Shown: positions 33,731 through 43,500 of the stretch, one piece after another
Position numbering within the stretch: the stretch's first letter is position 1
How the letters are laid out: each line of letters starts with the position of its first letter
DNA from: JAEZHK01 sp040768845
GTDB taxonomy: Bacteria; Bacillota; Clostridia; Christensenellales; Aristaeellaceae
Length of the DNA: 64,000 nt
Direction of reading: 5' to 3'
Assembly (NCBI GenBank): GCA_040768845.1
Contig: JAXGME010000005.1
Span: 124,001-188,000 of the forward strand
Notes under the pieces: generated by a model
Databases searched by the model: none
Seen by the model: only the letters and a program-made list of their open reading frames with translations
Told to the model about the DNA's origin: nothing
Translations under genes and position numbers: made by a program

Positions 33731-34684
33731 ATGAAGAAGCTGTCTATAATGCTGGCCCGGCGCATCGGCCAGACGGTGATCGTGCTGTTCATCGTGACGC
33801 TGATGGTGTTTCTGCTGATGCAGCTGGTGCCGGGGGATCCGATCGTCAACTTCCTGGGGTCCAACGCCACCCCGGAGCAGATTCAGCACTACACGCAGCT
33901 GTTCGGGTATGACAAGCCCGTGCTGGTGCAGTACGGCAAGTGGGTGCTGGGGCTGTTTCAGGGCGAAATGGGGCGGAGCGTTCTGTTCCAGCAGGAGATC
34001 TCCGGCATCATCTTTGACCGGCTGAACACGACGCTGATGGTCGTGCTGCCCGCCTTTGTGCTGGCGGTGATCCTGGGCGTCGCCTTCGGTGTGATCGCCG
34101 CGCTCAACCGGGGCGGCATTGTGGATTCCATCATCTCCATCTTCGCCAACATCGGCATGGCGATGCCGCTGTTTTGGGTGGGCATTATCTGCATTCTGCT
34201 GTTTGCGCTCCGGCTGGGCGTTTTGCCGGTGCAGGGGTTTGTGAGCCCCTCGGAAAACCTGGGCGAATGCATCCGCCACTTGGTGATGCCGGTGTCCATC
34301 CTGGCGCTGGGCCCGCTGGCGCAGTTTGCCCGGCAGACGCGCTCGGCGATGCTGGAGGTCATCCGGCAGGACTACGTGCGCACCGCGCAGGCCAAGGGGC
34401 TGGGCAGGTGGGCCACCATCCTCAAGCACCAGCTCCGGAACGCGCTGATCCCCATCGTCACCATCATGGGCATCCAGCTGGGGGGCATGATCGGCGGAAC
34501 GGTCCTGATCGAGTCGATCTTCGTCATCCCCGGCATGGGCAATCTGATGATTACGGCCATCAAGGGCAAGGACTACATGGTCGTGGAAAACGGCGTGTTC
34601 CTGATCGCGGTGGCCGTGGCGCTGTGCAACCTGGCGGTCGACCTGCTCTACGGCGTGATTGATCCGCGCATCCGGGATCAATAG
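33731..34684 (+). CDS. Dipeptide/oligopeptide-type ABC permease (DppB-like)
   Basis: 317-residue permease with an N-terminal transmembrane helix, the LVPGDPIVNFLG periplasmic segment and the cytoplasmic EAA loop (RTAQAKGLGRWATILKHQLR). It pairs with the DppC-like permease downstream. Its family normally forms one half of the membrane channel. Confidence 0.9.
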   Translation: MKKLSIMLARRIGQTVIVLFIVTLMVFLLMQLVPGDPIVNFLGSNATPEQIQHYTQLFGYDKPVLVQYGKWVLGLFQGEMGRSVLFQQEISGIIFDRLNTTLMVVLPAFVLAVILGVAFGVIAALNRGGIVDSIISIFANIGMAMPLFWVGIICILLFALRLGVLPVQGFVSPSENLGECIRHLVMPVSILALGPLAQFARQTRSAMLEVIRQDYVRTAQAKGLGRWATILKHQLRNALIPIVTIMGIQLGGMIGGTVLIESIFVIPGMGNLMITAIKGKDYMVVENGVFLIAVAVALCNLAVDLLYGVIDPRIRDQ

Positions 34685-34728
34685 GCCCGGTGGAGCGAGA
34701 TTTCTTCTTGAATATGAGGAGCGTAAAC

Positions 34729-35616
34729 ATGCCTACCGAATCGAAAGACAGGAAGAAGAAAACCGGCCGGGCGAAGCGCCGCGCGAGGTTTTTCCGGGTG
34801 TTCCTCGCCAGAAAGGCCATTGTGATTTGCCTGGTGTTTTTGATCCTCATGGTGCTGGCGGCGATCTTCGCGCCCGTCATCGCGCCCTACGATCCCTATA
34901 AGCAGGACCTGCGCAACATGCTCAAGCCCATGTCCTGGGAGCACCTTCTGGGCACCGATTCAATGGGGCGGGACGTGTTCTCCCGCATCATCTACGGCAC
35001 CCGGGTATCGCTGATCGTCGGCCTTTCCGCGGTGGCGATCGCCGGTTCCATCGGCATGGTTCTGGGGTTGATCGCCGGCACGGTGGGCGGCGTGGTGGAC
35101 AGCGTGATCATGCGCATCATGGACGCGATGATGTCCGTGCCGATGATCATCCTGGCGCTGTTTCTGGGCAGCATCCTGGGCAAAGGGCTGTTCAACGTGA
35201 CGCTGGCGGTGGGGCTGAGCATGATCCCGAGTTACACGCGCCTGACAAGAGGCCAGGTGTTGACCGTAAAACAGATGGATTATGTAACCGCGGGCACGAT
35301 CTCCGGCGCGTCGAAGCTGAAAAACGCGCTGTACCACATCTTCCCCAACTGCGTGTCCCCCAACATCGTGCTGATGACGATGAACCTGGGCACCGCGATC
35401 CTCAACGAGGCGGCGCTCAGCTTCCTGGGCCTGGGCATCAACCCGCCCACCGCGTCCTGGGGCGGCATGGTCAGCGACGGCTACAACTACCTGAAGATGC
35501 TGCCGGTCATCGCCATTGCGCCGGGCGTGTTCATCGTGGTCATCGTGCTGTGCTTCAACATGGTCGGCGACGCGCTTCGGGATGCGCTGGACCCGCGCCT
35601 GCGCGGCGCGCTGTAA
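34729..35616 (+). CDS. Dipeptide/oligopeptide-type ABC permease (DppC-like)
   Basis: 295 residues from ATG 34729, chosen for the GAGGAG site 8 bases upstream; the earlier ATG at 34690 lacks one. It has the basic cytoplasmic N-terminus, the HLLGTDSMGRDVFSRIIYGTR motif of DppC proteins and the EAA loop (VTAGTISGASKLKNALYHI). Confidence 0.9.
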   Translation: MPTESKDRKKKTGRAKRRARFFRVFLARKAIVICLVFLILMVLAAIFAPVIAPYDPYKQDLRNMLKPMSWEHLLGTDSMGRDVFSRIIYGTRVSLIVGLSAVAIAGSIGMVLGLIAGTVGGVVDSVIMRIMDAMMSVPMIILALFLGSILGKGLFNVTLAVGLSMIPSYTRLTRGQVLTVKQMDYVTAGTISGASKLKNALYHIFPNCVSPNIVLMTMNLGTAILNEAALSFLGLGINPPTASWGGMVSDGYNYLKMLPVIAIAPGVFIVVIVLCFNMVGDALRDALDPRLRGAL

Positions 35617-35643
35617 CCAATACGATCGGAAAGGATGCGCGCC

Positions 35644-36627
35644 ATGGACAATCTCTTGGACATTCGCGATCTGAAAGTCGAATACCGCACCGAAGGCGAC
35701 GTCGTCTACGCGGTCAACGGGCTGAGCCTGAGCCTGGGGTACGGCGAGACGATGGGCCTGGTGGGCGAGACCGGCGCCGGAAAAACCACCACGGCCATGA
35801 GCATCATGCGGATACTGCCCGCGCGGATCGGTTTTGTAACCGGCGGGAAAATACTGCTGGACGGCGTGGACGTGATGGCCATCTCGGAAAAGGAAATGCG
35901 CACCCACCGCGGGAACACGGTTTCGATGATCTTCCAGGACCCCATGTCCAGCCTCAATCCGGTGATGACCGTCGGCGACCAGATCCTCGAGGTGCTCAAA
36001 ATCCACAAAAGAAACCTGAGCCGCGCGGAGCTGGACAAGACCGTGGACGGCATCATGGAGATGGTGGGCATCCCCGCCTACCGGAAGTCGGAATACCCGC
36101 ATCAGTTCTCCGGCGGCATGAAGCAGCGCATCGTGATCGCCATCGCGCTGGTGTGCGAGCCCAAGCTCATTTTGGCGGACGAGCCGACCACCGCGCTGGA
36201 CGTGACGATCCAGGCGCAGATGCTGGCGATGATCAACGAGCTTAAGCAGCGGCTGAACACCGCGATGATCCTGATCACCCACGATTTGGGCGTGGTCGCC
36301 CAGACCTGCGACAAGGTGGCGGTGATGTACGCCGGGGAGATCATCGAAACCGGATCGGCCCGGGACATCTTTGAGGGCGACGCGTGGCATCCGTATACGT
36401 CGGGCCTTCTCAACGCCATTCCCAAGCTGGAGGTGGAAACCCGGCGGCTGGAATCCATTGACGGGCTGATGCCCGACCCCACCGAGAAGATGACCGGATG
36501 CCGCTTTGCGCCCCGCTGCAAGTTTGCGATGGACGCGTGCCGCGTCGCGCCGAAAATGCGCGAAGTCAGCCCCTCGCACTGCATCAAATGCCACCTGTTC
36601 GAAAACGTCGGGGAGGACCGGGTATGA
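35644..36627 (+). CDS. Dipeptide-type ABC ATPase (DppD-like)
   Basis: 327-residue ATPase with Walker A GETGAGKTT, signature FSGGMKQRIVIAIAL, Walker B LILADEPTTALD, and the oligopeptide-transport C-terminal extension with its cysteine cluster (CRFAPRCKFAMDAC then CIKC) that may bind a [4Fe-4S] cluster in this family. ATG 35644 is preferred over 35635 for RBS spacing. Confidence 0.9.
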   Translation: MDNLLDIRDLKVEYRTEGDVVYAVNGLSLSLGYGETMGLVGETGAGKTTTAMSIMRILPARIGFVTGGKILLDGVDVMAISEKEMRTHRGNTVSMIFQDPMSSLNPVMTVGDQILEVLKIHKRNLSRAELDKTVDGIMEMVGIPAYRKSEYPHQFSGGMKQRIVIAIALVCEPKLILADEPTTALDVTIQAQMLAMINELKQRLNTAMILITHDLGVVAQTCDKVAVMYAGEIIETGSARDIFEGDAWHPYTSGLLNAIPKLEVETRRLESIDGLMPDPTEKMTGCRFAPRCKFAMDACRVAPKMREVSPSHCIKCHLFENVGEDRV

Positions 36628-37577
36628 GCGACGTGTTGGTGGAGGTCAAGGACCTCAAAAAGTATTTCAAAACCCCCAAGGGCATGCTGCACGCCGTGGA
36701 CGGCGTCAGCTTCAAGATCCGCCGGGGCATGACGCTGGGCGTCGTGGGCGAATCCGGCTGCGGAAAAACCACGCTGGGGCGCATGATCCTGCGGCTGATC
36801 GACGCCACCTCCGGACAGATCCTGTTCGACGGCGAGGACATCGTCAGCTTTGACGACAAAAAGCTGCACGAGGTGCGCCGCCGCATGCAGCTGATCTTTC
36901 AGGACCCGCTGTCCTCGCTGGACCCCCGGCGCTCCGTCGAGGACCTGATCGGGGAGCCCATCCGCATCTACGGCGTCTGCCCGGACAAGCGGGCGTATGA
37001 GGCGCGCATTCACGAACTGATGCGGACGGTCGGCCTCGCCGAGCGCTACGCCGACAGCTATCCCCACGAACTGGACGGCGGCAGGCGGCAGCGCATCGGC
37101 ATCGCCCGCGCGCTGTCGCTGAACCCGGACTTCATCGTGTGCGACGAGCCGGTTTCGGCGCTGGATGTGTCCATCCAGGCGCAGATTCTGAACCTTCTGA
37201 TGGACCTGCAGGACGACAAGGGCCTGACCTACATGTTCATCACCCACGACCTGAGCGTGGTCAAGCACATCAGCCATGAAATCGCGGTGATGTACCTGGG
37301 CCAGTGCGTCGAGTATGACGACACGCGCGACCTCTTCAAAAACCCGATGCACCCGTATACGCAGGGGCTTCTGGACGCGATTCCGGAGCCCAGCCTCCGG
37401 GGCCGCAAGATGGCGACCAAGATCATGCGCGGCGAATTGTCCAGCCCCATCGAACCCAAGCCCGGATGCCGCTTTGCGCCCCGCTGCCCGAAGGCGACGG
37501 AGAAGTGCAGGGGCCGGGACATCCCAATGAAGGAAATCGCGCCGGGACACTTTGTCGCCTGCACGCTATACGAATAG
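36624..37577 (+). CDS. Dipeptide-type ABC ATPase (DppF-like)
   Basis: 317-residue partner ATPase, overlapping the previous gene by 4 bp (ATGA). Walker A GESGCGKTT, Walker B IVCDEPVSALD. The signature reads LDGGRRQRIGIARAL, a variant of LSGGQ seen in some clostridial OppF proteins. It has the cysteine-containing C-terminal extension (CRFAPRCPKATEKC). Confidence 0.9.
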   Translation: MSDVLVEVKDLKKYFKTPKGMLHAVDGVSFKIRRGMTLGVVGESGCGKTTLGRMILRLIDATSGQILFDGEDIVSFDDKKLHEVRRRMQLIFQDPLSSLDPRRSVEDLIGEPIRIYGVCPDKRAYEARIHELMRTVGLAERYADSYPHELDGGRRQRIGIARALSLNPDFIVCDEPVSALDVSIQAQILNLLMDLQDDKGLTYMFITHDLSVVKHISHEIAVMYLGQCVEYDDTRDLFKNPMHPYTQGLLDAIPEPSLRGRKMATKIMRGELSSPIEPKPGCRFAPRCPKATEKCRGRDIPMKEIAPGHFVACTLYE

Positions 37578-37586
37578 GAGGACCAA

Positions 37587-38951
37587 ATGAAAAAAGTCGT
37601 CATCGGCGGCGGCCAGGGCTTCTGGGGAGATTCCAACGACGCCGCCATCCACATGGTGCGCCACAGCGACATCGGCTACATGGCCTGCGACTACCTCGCG
37701 GAGCTGACGCTGTCCATCATGGCGCGCCAGAAAATCAAAAACCCCGCCGCCGGCTACGCCAGGGACTTTCTGGGGCTCGTCAGGGCCTGCGGGAAGACGG
37801 CCTTTGACCGCGGCATCCGCATTCTGACCAACGCGGGCGGCATGAACATCGAGGGCATGGTTTCCGCGCTGAAGGACATCGCCGAGGCGGAGGGGATGAA
37901 GGGGCTCAAAATCGGCTACGTGCTGGGCGACGAGATCTCCGATCAGATTCCGCGGCTCATGGCCGAGGGCATCCAATTTGAAAACATGGACGATGTCGGC
38001 GATTTTGCCGAGGTCAAGGACCGGGTGTTCAACGCCAACGTGTACTTTGGCCACGAGCCCACGCTAAGCTGCCTGGAGATGGGGGCGGACTGGGTTGTGA
38101 CCGGCCGCTCCACCGATTCCGCGCTGTTTCTCGCGCCCGTCATGCGGGAGCTGGGCATTGCGCCGAACGACTGGGACAACCTGGCCCGCGGCATCATGGC
38201 GGGCCACCTGCTGGAGTGCGGCGGGCAGGGCGCCGGCGGAAACTTTGACTACGGCTGGCGCGACGTGCCCCGGATGGACGAGCTGGGCTTCCCCATCGCG
38301 GAGGTGTCGGAGGACGACTTTGTGATCACCAAGGCGCCGGACTGCGGCGGGCTCATTTCGGAACAGTCCGTCAAGGAGCAGTTCCTCTACGAGGTGCACG
38401 ACCCGGCCAACTACATCACCCCCGACGTGAACGTGGACGTGAGCCGCGCGACGCTGACCCAGGCCGGGGCGGACCGGGTGCGGGTGGGCGGCGTCAGGGG
38501 CAAGCCCCGCCCCGATACGCTCAAGGTGTCGATGGGCTACCACGCGGGCTACAAGGTGCAGGCCATGCTCAGCTTCGCCTGGCCCGACGCCTACGAAAAG
38601 GCGCAGTACGCCGCGGACATTCTGATGAAGAAGATGAAGCGCAGGGGCCTTCGCGCGGAGGAGATCCGGATCGACTACATCGGCCTCAACGCGCTGCACC
38701 TCGGCGTCGCAGACATGAGCGCCGAAAAGGTCCGGGACGCCAACGAGGTGGTGCTGCGCATCGCCATCCGCACGCTGACCGAACAGGAAGCGCAGAAGAT
38801 CATCCCGGAGGTCGCGCCGCTGCAGCTCAACGGCCCGCCGGGCGCCAGCTTCTTCGGCGGCAGGGCTCACGTGCAGGAGGTCATCGGCCTTTGGCCGACC
38901 CTGATCCCCCGCGACGCGGTGAAACTGACGGCGCATATCCTGGAAGTCTAG
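37587..38951 (+). CDS. AtuA-like protein (acyclic terpene utilisation, DUF1446)
   Basis: 454 residues with the AtuA-type start VVIGGGQGFWGDSNDAAIHM and the ADWVVTGRSTDSALFLAP segment. The family was named from Pseudomonas terpene catabolism, but most members lie in unrelated catabolic clusters and the reaction is unknown. It is followed by a separate small protein corresponding to the usual C-terminal AtuA domain. Cytoplasmic, with no signal or membrane segment. Confidence 0.8.
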   Translation: MKKVVIGGGQGFWGDSNDAAIHMVRHSDIGYMACDYLAELTLSIMARQKIKNPAAGYARDFLGLVRACGKTAFDRGIRILTNAGGMNIEGMVSALKDIAEAEGMKGLKIGYVLGDEISDQIPRLMAEGIQFENMDDVGDFAEVKDRVFNANVYFGHEPTLSCLEMGADWVVTGRSTDSALFLAPVMRELGIAPNDWDNLARGIMAGHLLECGGQGAGGNFDYGWRDVPRMDELGFPIAEVSEDDFVITKAPDCGGLISEQSVKEQFLYEVHDPANYITPDVNVDVSRATLTQAGADRVRVGGVRGKPRPDTLKVSMGYHAGYKVQAMLSFAWPDAYEKAQYAADILMKKMKRRGLRAEEIRIDYIGLNALHLGVADMSAEKVRDANEVVLRIAIRTLTEQEAQKIIPEVAPLQLNGPPGASFFGGRAHVQEVIGLWPTLIPRDAVKLTAHILEV

Positions 38952-38963
38952 GAGGGCGGAAAC

Positions 38964-39284
38964 ATGGCGGAAGTCTATCTCAATCAGATCGCCCACGGCC
39001 GGTCCGGCGACAAGGGCGACACATCCAACGTCTGCGTGTTCGCGCGCAAGCCGGAATATTTTGAAATCATCCGGCGCGAGGTCACGCCCGAAAAGGTCAA
39101 GGCGCACTTTGGGGACATGGTGAAGGGCGAGGTCACGCGCTACGAGGTGGAAACGCTCCAGGGGTTCAATTTTGTGATGAAGCACGCGCTGGGCGGCGGC
39201 GCGACCCATTCGCTCCGGCTGGACAGCCTGGGAAAGAGCATGGGCTCGGCCTTCCTCCGGATGAAGGTGCGCGTCGATGACTGA
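38964..39284 (+). CDS. Small AtuA-associated protein (AtuA C-terminal domain)
   Basis: 106 residues with the conserved IAHGRSGDKGDTSNV motif of the domain that in many organisms is fused to the C-terminus of AtuA-like proteins. Here it is a separate gene 12 bases after the large protein, so the two presumably form one complex. Its function is unknown. Confidence 0.8.
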   Translation: MAEVYLNQIAHGRSGDKGDTSNVCVFARKPEYFEIIRREVTPEKVKAHFGDMVKGEVTRYEVETLQGFNFVMKHALGGGATHSLRLDSLGKSMGSAFLRMKVRVDD

Positions 39285-40959
39285 ACCGATGGACGAAGCA
39301 ACCCGGCGGGCGCTGGAGGCGCTGCGCGCGCAGTACGCGCGCCTGCCGCTGTCCGGGCCGGCCCGGGCGTACCGGACGGAGACGCGGATGCTGCCCGCGG
39401 AGGACGGCGTGCGGCTGCGCACGCTGGTGTTCCGGCCGGACGGGGAGGGCCCGTTCCCGGCGGTGGTGCAGCGGTCCTGCTACCCGCACCTGGAGCCCCT
39501 GTACCGGACGCACGGCGCGTTTTACGCCGCCCGCGGCTTTGCCTACATCTGCCAGTTCTGCCGGGGCACCGGAGGTTCGGAGGGCCGATGGGTGCCCAAC
39601 GACTTTGACCGCGCCGACGGGCGCGCGTTTCTCGGGTGGATCGAGGCCGAGCCCTGGATCGGGCCGACGGGCTGGTACGGCTCCAGCTATCTGGCGTTCA
39701 CCGGCTGGATCGTGGCGGACATCACGCCCCCCAAGATCCGGACGATGTACCTGACCCACTACGGAACCGATCGGTTTGTGTCCGCCTACCAGCGCGGCCT
39801 GTTCCGGCAGGATGTGCTCACCAGCTGGGCGTTTCACAACGCGGGCGCGGCGCCGGCGGGGTCGTACCCCGAATGCGCCAGGTACCGCCCGCAGGTTTCG
39901 GTGGACGAGGACGTCTGGCGGGTGGGCGCGCTGCCCTGGTACAGGGCATGGGTCACGAACACCAGCCGCGCCGACGCCTACTGGAACGAGGGCTTCTGGA
40001 AGCTGCTCAGGGACATCCCCGCCCGCGTCCGGGTGCCGGTCTACCTGGGCGAATCCTGGTACGACCACCACCTGGGCAGCGCGCTTCAGACGTGGAAGGA
40101 GCTCGCGCCACAGGCAAAGGCCCACAGCCTTCTGCGCATCGGCGCGTGGGACCACGGCTTTCAGCCCTGCGTGGACGGGCAGGCCTGCCAGCACCTGGAA
40201 AACGACGACGCGCGCAACGCCTACGAATGGTTCCATCGCATTCTGGTGGAGGGCAAGGCGCCGGAGGGCGGCGTCCGGTGCTACCTGACGGGCGCGGACC
40301 GGTGGTTTGGCGCCGAAGGCTATCCCTTTTCGCCCCGGGGCGAGACCGCGTACCACCTGTCGGCCTCCGGCACGCTGGAGCGGGATGTCCCGCGCTGCGG
40401 CAGCCGGTCCTTCCTCTACGATCCGGACGACCCCGTCCCTTCCCACGGCGCGGAGTCGGTGCTGGAGCAGATTCACGAGGCGGGCAGCCGCCTGCAGCCG
40501 CCGCCCGGCTGGCGAATGGACGTGATCAGCTTTCTTTCGGACCCGCTGGACGAGGACATGGACATCCTCGGGCCCGTTTCCGTGCGGCTTTCGGTTTCGT
40601 CCTCCGCCGAGGATACGTCGTTCACCGCGAAGCTCATGGAGGTTTTTCCAAACGGCGAGGCCTACAACATCCGCTCCGGCATCGCGACGCTCTCCTATCC
40701 GACGGCGCGGGCCGTCAGGCGCCGGGCCTTCATCCCCGGCACGGTGACCCAAATCGAAATCAACACGTGGGATGTGGCCTGGCGGTTGCACAGGGGGTCG
40801 AGGCTGCGGCTGGACATCTCCTCCAGCGACTGGCCGCAATACGCGGCCCACACAAACCATGCGGGGGTCTGGTCTGTGCAGACGGACGCAAAACCCGCCC
40901 GCCAGACGGTTTTCTTTGGCGGCGAATGCGACTCCCTGCTGATCATCCCCACTTTTTGA
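39277..40959 (+). CDS. CocE/NonD family hydrolase (X-Pro dipeptidyl peptidase-like)
   Basis: 560-residue alpha/beta hydrolase. The nucleophile elbow WYGSSYLAF (Ser in GxSxx) is clear, the QFCRGTGGSEG segment precedes it, and a C-terminal jelly-roll domain typical of family members is present (RLRLDISSSDWPQ). Enzymes of this family cleave esters, amides or acyl-peptides: cocaine esterase, alpha-amino acid ester hydrolases and glutaryl-7-ACA acylase. There is no signal peptide, so it acts on imported substrate. It starts 8 bases inside the end of the previous gene. Confidence 0.85.
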   Translation: MTEPMDEATRRALEALRAQYARLPLSGPARAYRTETRMLPAEDGVRLRTLVFRPDGEGPFPAVVQRSCYPHLEPLYRTHGAFYAARGFAYICQFCRGTGGSEGRWVPNDFDRADGRAFLGWIEAEPWIGPTGWYGSSYLAFTGWIVADITPPKIRTMYLTHYGTDRFVSAYQRGLFRQDVLTSWAFHNAGAAPAGSYPECARYRPQVSVDEDVWRVGALPWYRAWVTNTSRADAYWNEGFWKLLRDIPARVRVPVYLGESWYDHHLGSALQTWKELAPQAKAHSLLRIGAWDHGFQPCVDGQACQHLENDDARNAYEWFHRILVEGKAPEGGVRCYLTGADRWFGAEGYPFSPRGETAYHLSASGTLERDVPRCGSRSFLYDPDDPVPSHGAESVLEQIHEAGSRLQPPPGWRMDVISFLSDPLDEDMDILGPVSVRLSVSSSAEDTSFTAKLMEVFPNGEAYNIRSGIATLSYPTARAVRRRAFIPGTVTQIEINTWDVAWRLHRGSRLRLDISSSDWPQYAAHTNHAGVWSVQTDAKPARQTVFFGGECDSLLIIPTF

Positions 40960-40969
40960 GGAGGAACCT

Positions 40970-42172
40970 ATGAATAACTTACCCGGTGCCCTCTCCGACC
41001 TGACGGTTCTCGACCTGACGCGCGTGGTGGCCGGCCCCTATGCCGGCAGCATCCTGGGCGATCTGGGCGCGGACGTCATCAAAATCGAAATCCCGGGAAC
41101 CGGCGACGACGCCCGCGCCTACGGGCCCTACAAAAACGAGGAATCCATGTACTACGCCAACCTCAACCGCAACAAGCGCGGCGTCACGCTCAACATGAAA
41201 ACCGCCCGGGGCAAGGCGCTGTTTCTGGAAATGGTGAAGGTGGCGGACATCGTGATCGAAAACTTCCGCCCCGGCGTGATGGAAAAGCTGGGCCTCGGAT
41301 ATGAAACGCTCCGGGCGGTCAACGACCAGATCATTTACGCGGCCGTCTCGGGCTTTGGCAGCTGGGGTCCGTACTGCCGCCGGCCGGGCTACGACATCCT
41401 GTCCCAGGCGATGGGCGGGCTGATGAGCGTCACCGGCACCCGCGACAGCGGGCCCACCCGCGCCGGCAACGCCATGGGCGACATTCTGGGCGGGATGAAC
41501 ATGGTGATCGGCGTGCTGGCGGCGGTCAACGCGCGGCGGCTGACCGGCCACGGCCAGCGCATCGACGTGGCGCTGGTGGACAGCGTGGTGGCCAGCCTTG
41601 AAAACGCCTATGAGCGGTACTTTGACTCCGGCGAGGTGCCGGAGCGCAACGGCAACTCCTATGCGTCCATCGCGCCCTACGACGCCTATCAGGCCGCGGA
41701 CGGGCTGGTCATCATCGCCTGCGGCAACCAGAAGCTGTACGAAAAGCTGTGCACGGACGTGCTGGACATGCCGTGGATGATTTCGGACGAACGCTTTTTG
41801 ACGGTGCCGCTGCGGGTGGAGAACAATGAAATCCAGAAGCACTACATCGAAACCTGGACAAGGCGCCATACCGTGGCGGAGGTCACCGAAATTGTGCTGT
41901 CCCACGGCATTCCCGCGGGGCCGATCTACGATGTGGCCCAGATCGTCACCGACGAGCACATCGTGAAGGCGCGGGAGATGTTTGTCGAGATCGATCACCC
42001 GGTCATCGGGCGGATGACCGTCAACGGCAACCCCATCAAGCTGATGGAAACGCCGCCGGAAATCCGGCGCCCTGGGCCGCTTTTGGGCCAGCACAACGAG
42101 GAGATCTACTGCGGACTTCTGGGCCATTCTCCGGAGGATCTGGAGAGCCTGAAGCGCGAAGGCGTAATCTGA
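40970..42172 (+). CDS. Class III (CaiB/BaiF) CoA-transferase
   Basis: 400 residues with the N-terminal LDLTRVVAGPYAGSILGDLG motif, the DLGADVIKIEIP segment and GNAMGDILGGMNM, which should supply the catalytic aspartate. This family moves CoA between carboxylic acids (carnitine, oxalate, benzylsuccinate, bile acids). Adjacent to a hydrolase and a thiolase, it would activate a carboxylic acid released inside the cell. Confidence 0.88.
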   Translation: MNNLPGALSDLTVLDLTRVVAGPYAGSILGDLGADVIKIEIPGTGDDARAYGPYKNEESMYYANLNRNKRGVTLNMKTARGKALFLEMVKVADIVIENFRPGVMEKLGLGYETLRAVNDQIIYAAVSGFGSWGPYCRRPGYDILSQAMGGLMSVTGTRDSGPTRAGNAMGDILGGMNMVIGVLAAVNARRLTGHGQRIDVALVDSVVASLENAYERYFDSGEVPERNGNSYASIAPYDAYQAADGLVIIACGNQKLYEKLCTDVLDMPWMISDERFLTVPLRVENNEIQKHYIETWTRRHTVAEVTEIVLSHGIPAGPIYDVAQIVTDEHIVKAREMFVEIDHPVIGRMTVNGNPIKLMETPPEIRRPGPLLGQHNEEIYCGLLGHSPEDLESLKREGVI

Positions 42173-42191
42173 CCTGGGGAGGATAACGCGG

Positions 42192-43373
42192 ATGGACGCA
42201 ATCGTACTTGCCGGGGCCTGCCGCACGGCGATCGGAAAATTTGGCGGGGCGCTTTCGGGCGTCCCCGCGGCAAAACTGGGGGAGACGGTGGTCCGGGAGG
42301 CGCTCCGGCGCGCGAACGTGCCGCCGGAATCCGTCGACCAGGTGCTGATGGGCTGCGTGCTGACCGCCGCGCAGGGGCAGAACCCCGCCCGGCAGGCGGC
42401 CGTCGGCGCGGGCATCCCGGTGGAGGTGCCGGCCGTCACGATCGGAAACGTCTGCGGCTCCGGCCTGACGGCGGTCAATATGGCGGCCGCGCTGATCCGG
42501 GCGGGCGACGCGGACATTGTGGTGGCGGGCGGCATGGAAAACATGTCCCTGGCGCCCTACGCGCTGCCCGGCGCGCGCTTCGGATACCGCATGAATGACG
42601 GCGCGCTGACGGATACCATGATCCGCGATGCGCTGTGGGACGCGTTCGGCGACGTGCACATGGGCATTACGGCCGAAAACATCGCCGAAAAATACGGCAT
42701 CTCCCGCGCCAGGCAGGATGACTTCGCGGCCCGGAGCCAGCAAAAGTGCGAGCGGGCCCGAAGGGAAGGCGCGTTCCGGGATGAAATCGTGCCGGTGGAG
42801 ATCCGGCAGAAAAAGGCCGTCCTGCGCTTTGAGGAGGACGAATACCCCCGCGACGGCGTGACCGCGGAGGGCCTCGCGGGCCTGAAAAGCGCGTTTAAGC
42901 CCGGCGGCACGGTCACGGCGGGCAATGCGTCGGGCATCAACGACGGCGCGGCCGCGGTGGTCGTGATGCGGGAGGAAACGGCCCAAAGGCTGGGCGCGCG
43001 GCCGATGGCCCGGTTTGTGACCGGCGCCATCGCGGGGTGCGACCCGGCGTACATGGGCATGGGTCCGGTGTACGCGGTGCGCAGGGCGCTGGAGAAGTGC
43101 GGCCTGGACGCGGATGCCATCGGCGTCGTTGAGCTCAACGAGGCCTTTGCGGCCCAAGCGCTGGCGGTGACCGACGCGCTGGGGCTGGACCCCGGGCGCG
43201 TAAACCCAAACGGCGGAGCCATCGCGCTGGGCCATCCGGTGGGTGCCAGCGGCTGCCGCATTTTGGTGACGCTCCTGCACGAAATGCGGCGGACCCGCGA
43301 AAAGTACGCGCTGGCCTCGCTCTGCGTCGGCGGCGGAATGGGCGTGGCGACGGTGGTGCAGGGGATGGATTGA
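42192..43373 (+). CDS. Thiolase (acetyl-CoA acyltransferase type)
   Basis: 393 residues with all thiolase active-site motifs: the nucleophile cysteine in GNVCGSGLTAVNM, His in NGGAIALGHPVGASG, and the second Cys in LCVGGGMG. Either degradative thiolysis or condensation is possible; the locus suggests thiolysis. Last of the catabolic genes transcribed from the operon start. Confidence 0.9.
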   Translation: MDAIVLAGACRTAIGKFGGALSGVPAAKLGETVVREALRRANVPPESVDQVLMGCVLTAAQGQNPARQAAVGAGIPVEVPAVTIGNVCGSGLTAVNMAAALIRAGDADIVVAGGMENMSLAPYALPGARFGYRMNDGALTDTMIRDALWDAFGDVHMGITAENIAEKYGISRARQDDFAARSQQKCERARREGAFRDEIVPVEIRQKKAVLRFEEDEYPRDGVTAEGLAGLKSAFKPGGTVTAGNASGINDGAAAVVVMREETAQRLGARPMARFVTGAIAGCDPAYMGMGPVYAVRRALEKCGLDADAIGVVELNEAFAAQALAVTDALGLDPGRVNPNGGAIALGHPVGASGCRILVTLLHEMRRTREKYALASLCVGGGMGVATVVQGMD

Positions 43374-43408
43374 CGGCGCTGACGCGGGCATCCGATACCC
43401 GCCGGGGA

Positions 43409-43437
43409 TTGATTCTCGGGCGCAAATGCCTTACAAT
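43409..43437 (+). promoter_or_regulatory. Promoter of the second LacI regulator
   Basis: TTGATT (43409-43414), 17-nt spacer, TACAAT (43432-43437). Confidence 0.65.
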
Positions 43438-43500
43438 AAATAGAATGCATCCCAGGCTCTGGCGCAGGCCCGTGCGGACGACGATAGGGAGGGATCCATC

